64,000 nt of DNA from an uncultured Holophagaceae bacterium (GTDB lineage: Bacteria; Acidobacteriota; Holophagae; Holophagales; Holophagaceae), in assembly GCA_903937385.1 (NCBI GenBank), contig CAIZZF010000030.1:62001-126000 (forward strand), read 5' to 3'. A model generated the notes under the pieces. That model did no database searches and had not been told where the DNA came from. It saw only the letters and a program-made list of their open reading frames with translations. Shown here piece by piece: positions 33,416 through 44,167 of this stretch. Made by a program: the position numbers and the translations under genes. Positions within the stretch are counted from its first letter, which is position 1. Each line of letters starts with the position of its first letter.

Positions 33416-34180
33416 CTATTTCTGGAGTTGGTGGTTGGGACTGGAATCCAGATGATTCGCTTCGATGCTCTTGGTCAGAGAGGCCAGCTCTCCGCTGGCA
33501 AACATGGACTTGATGACCTTGGAGATTCGTGGGGCCAGGTCCGCCTTGGATGGGATCAGGGCATTGTAGAGATCTCTCTTGGCCAGCTTGGCAACCGGTT
33601 TGATGTCCTTCAAGTTCAGCTGCTTCAATGTATCCATGCCATTGATATAAGCGTCGACAGCGATATCTATTCGATCAAGACTGAGCATCTTGAACAGCTG
33701 CTCCACGGAATTCACGACCACAAGATTGGGCACTCCCTCGGTCACAGTCTGGGCATGAGCGACGCCCCGGATGATGCCAACCCGATACTGATGCAGATCA
33801 GCCGGCGAGTTCACCACGATCGTCCGACCACTTTTCGCAAAGGCAGTGGTCACAAGAAAGTAGTAAGCGGGCTCAACCTTGATTAGGCCCGGGTTCTTTT
33901 CAAAATAGGCACCGACCCGCGCGACTTCACCATCAATCTGGTTGTTGAGAACCCGGTTGTTGTTCCGGGCTGGGGGAGATGGCTCCACCTTGGCATTCAA
34001 TCCGGCGCGTCTATAGATTTCAGTCAGCAGCTCGCCGGCCACATGTTGCAGGACCTCGCCCTGATTCAAACTCAGGACCACCGTCTGGGCCTGAACCTGC
34101 GAAGGGGATGCGGTCACCAACAGTGCCACCCAGGCCAGGAAGGCACAACAGAACGGCTGGAGACCTGTCTTCCTTCTCAT
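33416..34180 (-). CDS. Periplasmic substrate-binding protein, SBP_bac_3-like
   Basis: A 254-aa secreted protein; the signal peptide is MRRKTGLQPFCCAFLAWVALLVTASPSQVQA. The mature part is like family-3 amino-acid-type binding proteins: LLTEIYRRAGLNAKVEPSPPARNNNRVLNNQIDGEVARVGAY, then YYFLVTTAFAKSG, LHQYRVGIIRGVAHAQ and VEQLFKMLSLDRIDIAVDAY. No ABC permease or ATPase is adjacent; the next gene is a hybrid kinase. This arrangement suggests a sensing role rather than uptake. Base composition is lower in GC than the flagellar operon. Confidence 0.8.
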   Translation of the reverse strand: MRRKTGLQPFCCAFLAWVALLVTASPSQVQAQTVVLSLNQGEVLQHVAGELLTEIYRRAGLNAKVEPSPPARNNNRVLNNQIDGEVARVGAYFEKNPGLIKVEPAYYFLVTTAFAKSGRTIVVNSPADLHQYRVGIIRGVAHAQTVTEGVPNLVVVNSVEQLFKMLSLDRIDIAVDAYINGMDTLKQLNLKDIKPVAKLAKRDLYNALIPSKADLAPRISKVIKSMFASGELASLTKSIEANHLDSSPNHQLQK

Positions 34181-34634
34181 CCGAAACCCCGGTGCGCTGG
34201 CAATGGACTACCGCTCATGTTCGGGGTTGGCAGACGAGGGACGCGCCTCCAGCACCCCTTGGTTCAGGCTCAATTCCTAATCCGAACAGCAATACTTCCT
34301 TACCTATCGGACAGGATGGAGAGCCAGCTAATTCCTAACCGAATTCACGGAGACCCTCTCTGCATCGGTATTAAATTCATTTTATCAAGTTATTAAAAGG
34401 CCAAATATAACAACAAAAAGATCATGTTATTGGGACCTTCGGTGAGCACCTCGGGTGCGGTAAGCGTGCCAGGGGGTATCCCGTTGCCCGCATTCGCCTG
34501 ATGGGTAGCCGGTGGTTCCTGAAAAAATTCCTTGTACACGGCCACACAATGCCAAAAACCGTCCAAACCCAGCGGAGCAGGCGCTGTCAGCTGGCTGGGT
34601 GGGCTCTTCTGCCCCGCTTCAAGCCTGCGCCTGC
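34181..34634. other. Intergenic region without recognised gene
   Basis: 454 bp between the binding-protein start and the exonuclease stop, both minus-strand. A 14-15-base motif AATTCCTAA(T)CCGAA is repeated at 34272-34286 and 34330-34343. An AT-rich patch is at 34366-34430. The promoter of the sensing operon is presumably near 34200-34400. I see no ORF or RNA gene I can support. Confidence 0.5.
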
Positions 34635-35273
34635 CTACACCTTGCTCCAGGGCACTTCGCCCGCGGCAAGGAAGGCCTCGCCGTCCAGGCCCTGGTCTTC
34701 GGCGCGCTTGATCAGGTGCTGGAGGGCCTCGGCGGTGGCTTCGGCGTCCTGCAGGGCGCGGTGGGCGCGGGTGTTGGTGATGCCCAGGAACTCGCAGAGC
34801 TCGCCGAGGCTGCGCCGGGGCAGCTCGGGAATCAGCCGCTTGGCCAGCAGCCGGGTGCAGATGAGGCGGTGGCGGCGCCAGACCCCCTCCGGCAGCCAGG
34901 CCTTGAGGAAGCTGCCGTCGTAGGGGGCATGGTGGGCCACCCAGACGCGGCCTTCGAGCTGGGGCATGAGCTTCAGGGCGACTTGCTCCCAGGGAGGGGC
35001 GCCCGCCAGCATGGGCAGGGAGATGCCGGTGAGGCGCTGGATCTCTTCCGGCAGGAACCCCTGGATGGAGGCCAGGCTGGAGTAGCGGTCCTCGACCACC
35101 AGGCCCGAGAGCCGCACCAGGCCCACCTCCGTGATCTCCGAGGGCTGGATGAACCGCCCGTCCTTGCCCCAGCGGGCCTTGGGGCTGCCGCCCGTGGTCT
35201 CCAGGTCGATCACCGCGAAGCTCAGCTCCCGTAGGACGGGGGAGCTGGATTCGAGGAGGGGTTGCTGGGTCAT
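34635..35273 (-). CDS. DEDDh 3'-5' exonuclease (DnaQ/PolC epsilon-like)
   Basis: A 212-aa exonuclease. Exo I is FAVIDLETTGG (Asp23, Glu25), Exo II is WVAHHAPYDGSFL and Exo III is HRALQDAEATAEAL, which provides the His and Asp of the DEDDh class. It resembles the epsilon proofreading family but carries an insertion after Exo I (SPKARWGKDGRFIQP). It overlaps the upstream zinc-ribbon gene by four bases. It may be a standalone DNA or RNA exonuclease rather than the replicative epsilon subunit. Confidence 0.85.
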   Translation of the reverse strand: MTQQPLLESSSPVLRELSFAVIDLETTGGSPKARWGKDGRFIQPSEITEVGLVRLSGLVVEDRYSSLASIQGFLPEEIQRLTGISLPMLAGAPPWEQVALKLMPQLEGRVWVAHHAPYDGSFLKAWLPEGVWRRHRLICTRLLAKRLIPELPRRSLGELCEFLGITNTRAHRALQDAEATAEALQHLIKRAEDQGLDGEAFLAAGEVPWSKV

Positions 35274-35698
35274 GCGCTGACCAGGGTCTTCAAGCCGGAC
35301 TGGAACAGCACATCCACCTTCTTGCCGAGGCGCCGTTGCACGCGGCCCAGGCCAAAGGTGGGGTGGTCCATCCAGGCGCCTTCCTCCCAGACCTCGGAGA
35401 CGCGGTAGGGCCGGGCCGAGGCGCCACCCTGTTCCCGGATCAGGGTCTCCTGGAACTGGGCGGACAGGGAGTTGGGTCGAGAGCCGCCGGTTTTTGCTGC
35501 GGCCGGAAGGCGCGGGACGCGGGGGCTGCGGACGAGGGGCTCGGGCTTGGCCGCGCGGTACTTGTGCACAGACCGGCAGTTGCCGCAGATGAGCCGGTCG
35601 GGCACGCCATCGGAGGCGGTCAGCACCTGATGACGGGTCTCCCCACCGCAGCGGCCGCAGGGGGCATCCACATCCTGGCCAGCATAGTAGATCTTCAT
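35270..35698 (-). CDS. Zinc-ribbon protein of unknown function
   Basis: A 142-aa protein. The N-terminus has two CxxC pairs (CGRCGG near 14-17 and CGNCRS near 38-41), a treble-clef or ribbon-type zinc site. A Pro/Ala-rich linker follows. The C-terminus has WMDHPTFGLGRVQRRLGKKVDVLFQSGLKTLVS, resembling the small barrel (HPxFGxGxV) found at the ends of some helicase- and CarD-associated proteins. It is coupled to the exonuclease gene by an ATGA overlap, suggesting a nucleic-acid role. Function is inferred only. Confidence 0.7.
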   Translation of the reverse strand: MKIYYAGQDVDAPCGRCGGETRHQVLTASDGVPDRLICGNCRSVHKYRAAKPEPLVRSPRVPRLPAAAKTGGSRPNSLSAQFQETLIREQGGASARPYRVSEVWEEGAWMDHPTFGLGRVQRRLGKKVDVLFQSGLKTLVSA

Positions 35699-35770
35699 GG
35701 CGTGAGACTCCCTGGGCCCTGGCCCGCAGGCTTCGCCAGCGTTTCAGACTCTTTGTTCATGCCCACCAGA

Positions 35771-38386
<2,616 letters not shown>

Positions 38387-38583
38387 GGGAATCCTTGGGG
38401 GCCGGGCCGGGCTCTGGGTCGGGAAGGCCGACCCGGAAGACAGAAGACACCAAGGAACCCGGTCAACCGGCGAGCTCTTGGTCCCGAAGCTACCAGTCTA
38501 CCTGTGGAGTCAGGCCGCTTCCAGCGGGGGGCGCCCGGCGGACCCGGAAGCTGAGACGATGGAGGGGTCCCTGAGGAGCCCCC

Positions 38584-39294
38584 ATGACCTTCCGAGCCCT
38601 CCCCCTTGCCTCGCTGCTGCTGGCCTGGCCGATGGCGGCGGGCCCCATTGAGGGCCTGATCCTACCCATCCGCCAGTCCGAGGTCTGCGCCCCCGTGGCC
38701 AGCCGCATCCTGGCTCTGAAGGTGGGGGAGGGGCAGGCGGTCAAGGCCGGGGAGACCCTGGCCCTGCTCGACGGCAGGCTGGAAGAGCTGGAGATGAAGC
38801 GGGCCAAGCTGTTGTTGGAGCGGCGGGAGTTCGAGGCCAAGAGCACCCAGCGCCTCTACGACAGCCGGATCCTCCCCGAGGCCAAGGCTCTGGAGTCGCG
38901 CATCGAGCTGGAGCTGGCCCGGCTGCACTACGAGACGGCCCTGGAGCAGGTCCGGCTGCGCACGGTCCTGGCCCCCCTGGATGGCGTGGTGGTGGTCCGC
39001 AGCCGGGAGGTGGGGGAGTCGGTCTCCACTGCCCAGCCCCTGTTCCGCATCCAGGACCTCAGCCGGGTGCTGGTGCTGTGCGCCGTGGCGCCGGAGGCCC
39101 TGGGCGCCCTGAAGCCCGGGCAGAAGCTCAAGGTACAGCTGCTGCCCCTGGCGCCCGAGGGAGCCTTCGAGGGCGAGGTGGTCCTTGTCGCCGCCTGCGC
39201 GGATGCCGAGGGCAAGGTGCAGGTGAAGGTGGTGGTGGAGAACCCCGAGCGCCGCATCCGCCCGGGCCTGCGGGCCCAAGTGGAGCTGCCTTAG
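38584..39294 (+). CDS. Orphan HlyD/RND-type periplasmic adaptor (membrane fusion protein)
   Basis: A 236-aa secreted adaptor: signal peptide MTFRALPLASLLLAWPMAAG, a lipoyl-like half motif (VASRILALKVGEGQAVKAGETLALLD), a short alpha-hairpin (about 60-120), the second lipoyl half (VRLRTVLAPLDGVVVVRSREVGESVS) and a beta-barrel domain (LKPGQKLKVQLLPL). It is shorter than most MFPs because the hairpin is short. GAGGAG precedes the ATG. No pump or outer-membrane partner is adjacent; another complete MFP-RND set is at 51.7 kb. Confidence 0.82.
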   Translation: MTFRALPLASLLLAWPMAAGPIEGLILPIRQSEVCAPVASRILALKVGEGQAVKAGETLALLDGRLEELEMKRAKLLLERREFEAKSTQRLYDSRILPEAKALESRIELELARLHYETALEQVRLRTVLAPLDGVVVVRSREVGESVSTAQPLFRIQDLSRVLVLCAVAPEALGALKPGQKLKVQLLPLAPEGAFEGEVVLVAACADAEGKVQVKVVVENPERRIRPGLRAQVELP

Positions 39295-39304
39295 GCGGCA
39301 ACGG

Positions 39305-39419
39305 GCAACCACTCTCGCAGAGGATGCGGAGATGGCTGAGGTTCGCAGAGAACAGCGGGTAACCCCCAGCCCTCAGCGCCCCTCCGCCCCCATCGTCCCT
39401 TCTCTGCGAGCGTGGTTGC
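39305..39419. mobile_element. GCAACC...CTCTGCGAG terminal-inverted-repeat element, copy 2
   Basis: Left end GCAACCACTCTCGCAGAG (39305-39322) and right end CTCTGCGAGCGTGGTTGC (39402-39419) are reverse complements at 17 of 18 positions. The 79-bp interior has GATGCGGAGA, GGTTCGCAGAGAACAGCGGG and CCCTCAGCGCCCCT, all shared with the copy at 49 kb. It begins ten bases after the adaptor stop. Non-coding, MITE-like in architecture. Confidence 0.75.
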
Positions 39420-39515
39420 TTTCCCCTGAGCGTGCGGAGAATACACAGGAAGTGGGGTTGGCGTGTCTTGGCTCCTTCCCTGCATTCCCGGATGATCCTT
39501 ATTTCTTTCCGGCGC

Positions 39516-40178
39516 CTAATCCCCGTCGCTGCGCTCCCAGACCTCTTCCCACTCCAGGTCGGTCCACCACTCCATCTCGAGGCCGTCGCAGGTCTTGCCG
39601 TAGGAGGGGCAGGCGATGCAGCCGTCGCCCCGGTGGACCTCGGCGTCATGTTCGGGAGGGTAGCGAACGATCAGGTCCAGGCCCGCTTCCCGGGCCGCCG
39701 CCTCGGTGTCGGTCATGGGCCGGCTGGGCAGGTCCAGGACGTGGAAGCGCCGCAGCCGCTCCCGGCTCTCGGGGAACATGACGGAGTTCTCGGCGTCGAT
39801 GTGCCGCCAGAGCGAGCGGCTGTAAGCCACGGCCAGCTCCTGCAGGCGCAGCCGATCGGCCTCGGCGGCCAGGGGGCTGTCCAGCAGCTCGGCCAGCCCG
39901 TCCAGCAGGCCACCCATGCGGTGGTGCTCGCCGGTGAGGGCCGGGATGGGACCGCGCTCGGCGGGCAGCTCGGCCCGCTCCACCAGGGCCCGGAAGAGGA
40001 CGGCCTCTTCCTTGTCGTGGTGGAAGGTGCCGGCGTAGTGGCGGAAGAAGGCCAGGAACCGTGCGCCATCTGCGGGATCGCCGCCGCCGGCCAGGCGGGC
40101 AGTCACGAAGGCGCGCAGCGAGCCCAGCACCTGCTCGATGAGGTCGTGTTCGGCGTGGAGGTCGGCGATCAGCTGCAT
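39516..40178 (-). CDS. Hemerythrin-like (HHE) domain protein
   Basis: A 220-aa cytosolic protein. The HHE-type metal ligands are seen in HAEHDLIEQVLGSL (near 9-22), RHYAGTFHHDKEEAVLF (near 50-66), LTGEHHRMGGLL (near 83) and RSLWRHIDAENSVMFPE (near 125), the pattern of di-iron hemerythrin-like proteins involved in oxygen, nitric oxide or iron handling. A C-terminal Cys-bearing tail (GCIACPSYGKTCDG) is an addition. The ATG at 40178 lies two bases past the bioB stop, so it is probably co-transcribed with bioB. A longer frame through bioB in this phase is a shadow. Confidence 0.82.
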   Translation of the reverse strand: MQLIADLHAEHDLIEQVLGSLRAFVTARLAGGGDPADGARFLAFFRHYAGTFHHDKEEAVLFRALVERAELPAERGPIPALTGEHHRMGGLLDGLAELLDSPLAAEADRLRLQELAVAYSRSLWRHIDAENSVMFPESRERLRRFHVLDLPSRPMTDTEAAAREAGLDLIVRYPPEHDAEVHRGDGCIACPSYGKTCDGLEMEWWTDLEWEEVWERSDGD

Positions 40179-40180
40179 GC

Positions 40181-41131
40181 TCAGGCCCGGACCGCGGCGC
40201 CTTCCACCCGCATCCCCAGAGACTGGAGCAGCCACTGGTCGTGGTCCAGGCCGGGGCCGGGGGTGGTGAGCAGCTTCTCGCCGGTGAAGATGCTGTTGGC
40301 GCCCGCGAAGAAGCAGAGGGCCTGCAGCTCGTCGCTCATCTGGGCGCGGCCTGCGCTGAGCCGGATGCGGCTCTTGGGGAAGAGGATCCGTGCCGTGGCG
40401 ATCATGCGCACCAGCTCGAGGGGGGGCAGGGGATCCACGTCCGCCAGGGGGGTGCCGTCCACGGCCACGAACTGGTTGATGGGGATGCTCTCGGGCGCGG
40501 GCTCCAGCTCTGTGAGCTCCTGCAGGAAGTGGATGCGCTGATCGATGGTCTCGCCCATGCCGACGATACCCCCGGAGCAGACCTCCAGGCCCGCGGCGCG
40601 CACGGCGGCGATGGTCTCCAGGCGCTCGTCGAACTTGCGGGTGGAGATGATGGTCTCGTAGAAGTCGCGGCTGCTGTCGATGTTGTGGTTGTAGACCTGG
40701 CAGCCGGCGGCCTTGAGCCGCTTGGCCTGGGGCTCGTTGAGCATGCCGAGGGTCACACAGACCTCCATGCCCAGGCCCGAGACGCCCTGCACCATCTCCA
40801 GCACCGCCTCGAAGTTGGCGTCGTCCTTCACCTCGCGCCAGGCCGCGCCCATGCAGTAGCGGGTGGAGCCCGCGGCCTTGGCCTCGGCGGCGCCGGCCAG
40901 CACCTTGGCGACGTCCTTGAGGGGCTCGACCTTGAGGGCGGTCTGGTAGCGGGCACTCTGGGGGCAGTAGGCACAGTCCTCGGGGCAGGCGCCGGTCTTG
41001 ATGGAGTCCAGGGTGCAGAACTGGATCTCCTCCGCGTTCCAGTGCTGCCGGTGGGCCGTGGCCGCCCGGTAGAGGAGCTCCGGCACGGGCAGGTCGTGGA
41101 TGGATCGGATGGCAGCAGCGGTCGGGGGCAT
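40181..41131 (-). CDS. bioB: Biotin synthase
   Basis: A 316-aa radical-SAM enzyme inserting sulfur into dethiobiotin. The SAM cluster motif is CPEDCAYC (Cys49, Cys53, Cys56), preceded by FCTLDSIKTG. Further landmarks are STRYCMGAAWR, VCVTLGMLNEPQAKRLKAAG, YNHNIDSS, CSGGIVGMGE and the FFAGANSIFTGEKLLT segment. Length is normal. No other bio genes are nearby; the start lies 23 bp after the kdpE-like stop on the same strand's upstream side. Confidence 0.97.
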   Translation of the reverse strand: MPPTAAAIRSIHDLPVPELLYRAATAHRQHWNAEEIQFCTLDSIKTGACPEDCAYCPQSARYQTALKVEPLKDVAKVLAGAAEAKAAGSTRYCMGAAWREVKDDANFEAVLEMVQGVSGLGMEVCVTLGMLNEPQAKRLKAAGCQVYNHNIDSSRDFYETIISTRKFDERLETIAAVRAAGLEVCSGGIVGMGETIDQRIHFLQELTELEPAPESIPINQFVAVDGTPLADVDPLPPLELVRMIATARILFPKSRIRLSAGRAQMSDELQALCFFAGANSIFTGEKLLTTPGPGLDHDQWLLQSLGMRVEGAAVRA

Positions 41132-41154
41132 GGGGCGCTCGCAAAGGGCCTATT

Positions 41155-41862
41155 CTACCCCGGGTCCGGCCCCTCTCGATCCAGGTTGAGCCGGTAGCCT
41201 ACGTTGGGCTCGGTGAGCAGGTGGCAGGGCCGGGCGGAGTCCGGCTCGACCTTGCGGCGCAGCATGCCCATGTAGATGCGCAGGTAGTGGGTGTTGCCCT
41301 CGCCGCCCGGTCCCCACACCTCAGCCAGCAGCTGGGCGTGGGTGGCCACCTTGCCGTTCCGCCGGGCCAGGGCCTCCAGCAGCCGGTATTCCATGGCGGA
41401 GAGCTTCACCGGCACGCCAGCCTGGGTCACCTCCCGGCTCTCCAGGTCCACGCGCAGGCTGCCGCTGGTCAGGACGGGCCGGGGAACCTCGGCGGGAATG
41501 GTGTGGCGGAGGGCCACCCGCAGGCGGGCCAGGAGCTCCGCGGCGCCGAAGGGCTTGGCCAGATAGTCGTCGGCACCCAGGTCCAGGGCGCGCACCTTGT
41601 CCTTTTCCTGGTTGCGGGCGCTGAGGATCACCACCGGCTTGCGGCTCCAGGCCCGCAGCTCGCGCAGCACCGCCATGCCGTCGAGGTCGGGCAGGCCCAG
41701 GTCCAGCAGCACCAGGTCCGGGTTGTGGCTGCGCGCCAGGGCCAGGCCCTCTGTGGCCGTGGCGGCGCAGAGCACCTGGTAGGACTGGCCCGTGAGGGTG
41801 GGGACGAGAAAGCGGCGCAGGGGCTCCTCGTCCTCGATGATCAGGATCAGCGGGTGGTTCAC
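41155..41862 (-). CDS. kdpE: KdpE-like OmpR-family response regulator
   Basis: A 235-aa DNA-binding regulator. The receiver has EDEEP (10-14) and phospho-acceptor Asp54 in LLDLGLPDLDG, with Lys in YLAKPFG. The winged helix (about 130-228) includes LSAMEYRLLEALARRNGKVATHAQLLAEVWG and HYLRIYMGMLRRKVEPDSARP, the latter closely KdpE-like. The start overlaps the kdpD-like kinase stop by four bases, giving a kinase-regulator operon. No kdpFABC genes are in the window, so its targets lie elsewhere. Confidence 0.88.
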   Translation of the reverse strand: MNHPLILIIEDEEPLRRFLVPTLTGQSYQVLCAATATEGLALARSHNPDLVLLDLGLPDLDGMAVLRELRAWSRKPVVILSARNQEKDKVRALDLGADDYLAKPFGAAELLARLRVALRHTIPAEVPRPVLTSGSLRVDLESREVTQAGVPVKLSAMEYRLLEALARRNGKVATHAQLLAEVWGPGGEGNTHYLRIYMGMLRRKVEPDSARPCHLLTEPNVGYRLNLDREGPDPG

Positions 41863-43772
41863 GCGGCCCCCTCGGGAGCGACGGGAGGGGTGCCATCCAT
41901 AGGCAGCGCCAGGCAGAAGGTCGTGCCTCCGCCCGGCCGGTCCTGCGCCTGGATGGTGCCTCCGTGGGCCTGCATGATGGCCTTGCAGATGGCCAGCCCC
42001 AGGCCTACGCCGCCCTCGCCGGCGCCGGGCAGCCGGAAAAACTTGTCGAAGATCCGCTCCCGGAAGGCCTCGGGTATGCCGGGACCGCGATCCGCGACTT
42101 CCACGTGCAGCCAGGCGGGCTCACTCCAGGCCCGCAGGCTCACGGCCTCGCCCGGCGCGTGGCGCTGGGCGTTGGCCAGCAGGTTGAGGAGCACCTGCTC
42201 CAGCAGGGCCGCGTCGAAGGGAGCCAGGGCCAGCTGCTCCGGCAGGTCCACCTCCACGGGCAGGGCCCCAAGGCGGCGCTCCAGGCGGCCCAGGGCCGAG
42301 CCCAGGACTTCCTCCAGGGGCTGCCACTCCTTCTGCACCTGCACCGCGCCGCTCTCCAGCCGGGTGAGGTCCAGCAGGTTCCCCAGCAGGTGGGCCAGGC
42401 GCTCGCTCTCCTCCTGGATCATGGCCAGCAGGTCGCGGCGGGTGGCCTCCGGCACCTCGCCCGGCAGCAGCAGGCTGCTGGCCGCGCCGTGGATGGCGGC
42501 CAGCGGGGTCCGCAGGTCGTGGCCGATGGCTCCGAGCAGGGTGCTGCGCATGCGCTCAGTCTCGCTCTGCACCTGGGCGCGCCGGGCCTCCTCCAGCCAG
42601 CGCAGGCGCTCCAGGGCCAGGGCGATCTGGACGGCGAAGGCCTTCAGCAGCTCCCAGGTCCGGGGCGGCAGGCCCTGGACGGCCTCAGTGAGGATGCGGA
42701 GGACACCCTCGCTGCGGTCGGTACCCGTCAGTGAGAGGCAGGTGGCGTCCCCCACGGGCAGCGGCTCGAGGGGATCTCCCAGGCGCTCGCCCTCGGCCAG
42801 CCGGGCGAGCAGCTCCGGCGGAGAGGGCAGCTCCGTGATGGCCAGCGGGCCCGGCAGTACCGCCCAGCCTTCGCCCTCGGGGAACAGCAGCCAGGCCTGG
42901 GCCTTGAAGACGCGCCGGATGTGCTCGGCGGCGGTCTGGGCGATCTCCTCGCGGGTGAGGCTGCGTGCCAGGGCCCGGCCCAGCAGGTAGAGAGAGGCCG
43001 CGTGCAGCTCCCGGCGCTTCACGACCTGGGCCTGCTGCCGGAGCCGGCGCAGGAGGCCGACCACGACCTGGGCCGCCAACAGCATCAGCAGGAAGAAGAG
43101 CAGGTTCGGCCAGTGGTTCGCGGCCAGCTGGAAGCGCGGGGTCTCCAGCAGGAAGTTGTAGAGCAGCACGCTCATGACTGCGGAGAGCACACCCAGGCGG
43201 GCGCCCCAGCGGTGGCCGATGAAGATCACACCCAGCAGGTAGACGGGCAGGACCAGGGAGAGGCTGCCCTCGCGTGGCACCAGCCAGGCCAGGCCCGTGG
43301 CGGCGGCCAGCACCAGCAGGGCGCCCACCATGGCGCTGAAGTCGATGCTGCCGCCATCCTGGGTGGAGAGCTCGTGCCGGTCTTCGAGCACCACGAGCTC
43401 GGTGTCGAGGCCCCGCCGCTGCAGCTCGTCCGCCGTCGAGTGTCCCAGCCGCGCCCAGGGCCAGCGGTCCCGGGAGCGGCCCAGCACCAGGGCCTGCGCC
43501 CGGTTCCGGCGGCAGAGCTCCGCGAGGCCCTGGGCGAGGGTGGGCGCCTCCACCTGCTGCAGGTCAGCCCCCAGCCTCTGGGCCTCCTGCTGCCAGACCT
43601 GGATCTGCTCGGCGTCCTCGGCGGCGGTGCCGGGACCCCGGTCCACGAAGGCCGCGATCCAGGGCGCCGAGCGCTCGCGCGCCATCAGGAAACCCGCCTG
43701 GATGAGGCGCAGCGCATGGGCCTCCGAGCCGAGGGCCACAAGGATGGGGCGGGTGCCGGAGGGCGTTTCCAT
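41859..43772 (-). CDS. kdpD: KdpD-like sensor kinase lacking the N-terminal KdpD domain
   Basis: A 637-aa membrane kinase. Starting at ATG 43772 it opens with a USP-like domain (PILVALGSEAHALRLIQAGFLMARE ... RRNRAQALVLGRSRD), then a four-helix DUF4118 membrane domain (about 140-245; FSAMVGALLVLAAATGLAWL, SLVLPVYLLGVIFIGHRWGARLGVLSAV), a GAF-like domain, and the kinase core GAIGHDLRTPLAAIHG (His418), DRGPGIP and GGVGLGLAI. The roughly 250-residue Walker-A-containing KdpD domain that begins full-length KdpD (about 890 aa) is absent. The Shine-Dalgarno is weak, and a palindromic element lies 17 bp upstream, so truncation by insertion is possible, though such short forms also occur naturally. Confidence 0.85.
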   Translation of the reverse strand: METPSGTRPILVALGSEAHALRLIQAGFLMARERSAPWIAAFVDRGPGTAAEDAEQIQVWQQEAQRLGADLQQVEAPTLAQGLAELCRRNRAQALVLGRSRDRWPWARLGHSTADELQRRGLDTELVVLEDRHELSTQDGGSIDFSAMVGALLVLAAATGLAWLVPREGSLSLVLPVYLLGVIFIGHRWGARLGVLSAVMSVLLYNFLLETPRFQLAANHWPNLLFFLLMLLAAQVVVGLLRRLRQQAQVVKRRELHAASLYLLGRALARSLTREEIAQTAAEHIRRVFKAQAWLLFPEGEGWAVLPGPLAITELPSPPELLARLAEGERLGDPLEPLPVGDATCLSLTGTDRSEGVLRILTEAVQGLPPRTWELLKAFAVQIALALERLRWLEEARRAQVQSETERMRSTLLGAIGHDLRTPLAAIHGAASSLLLPGEVPEATRRDLLAMIQEESERLAHLLGNLLDLTRLESGAVQVQKEWQPLEEVLGSALGRLERRLGALPVEVDLPEQLALAPFDAALLEQVLLNLLANAQRHAPGEAVSLRAWSEPAWLHVEVADRGPGIPEAFRERIFDKFFRLPGAGEGGVGLGLAICKAIMQAHGGTIQAQDRPGGGTTFCLALPMDGTPPVAPEGAA

Positions 43773-43788
43773 GAAGGGTCCAGAGTTA

Positions 43789-44056
43789 GAGTGCCTAACA
43801 AAACCCCACGGAGCCGCGCGAGGGGTGCCGGGCGAGCGAGGCAAGGAAGGCGAGTCGAAGCGTAGCAGGGACTACGGGAGACGAGCCTGACGAGGCCTCG
43901 GGAAGCCCGCCACCCCACGCCCGGAGGGAGGAAGCCAGGCAGGCGCCCCGCGGTGTCAGGTCCCTGGAACGATGTCTCGCATCGCCCTGCGGGCCCTTCC
44001 TTGCGGTGCATCCTGCCTGGCTTCCTCGCGGCACCGCGGGTTGTTGTTAGGCACTC
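43789..44056. mobile_element. 268-bp palindromic element with attC-like ends
   Basis: It begins GAGTGCCTAACAAAACCCC and ends with TTGTTGTTAGGCACTC, an inverted repeat whose outer 13 bases match perfectly. GCCTAAC (43793-43799) and GTTAGGC (44046-44052) equal the usual outer core sites of integron attC sites. An inner 16-bp perfect inverted repeat (GAGGAAGCCAGGCAGG at 43928-43943, complement at 44012-44027) and a CGATG/CATCG hairpin lie inside. There is no ORF of its own. It fills most of the gap between the divergent kdpD-like and amt genes. At 268 bp it is longer than known attC sites, so it may be a MITE instead. Confidence 0.6.
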
Positions 44057-44167
44057 CAAAGGCCGCGCATAAAAAGCGCATAAAAAGTCCGGGGGGCGGC
44101 CCCGGATCACCCCCACAGTTCTGCATACTTCCACCCGGGAAGCTATTCACGATTCGGAGGTAGCCTG

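Noticed and set aside
39516-41144. 542-aa frame spanning bioB and the hemerythrin-like gene
   Set aside because: The N-terminal part is bioB read in the wrong phase; the real gene starts at 40178.
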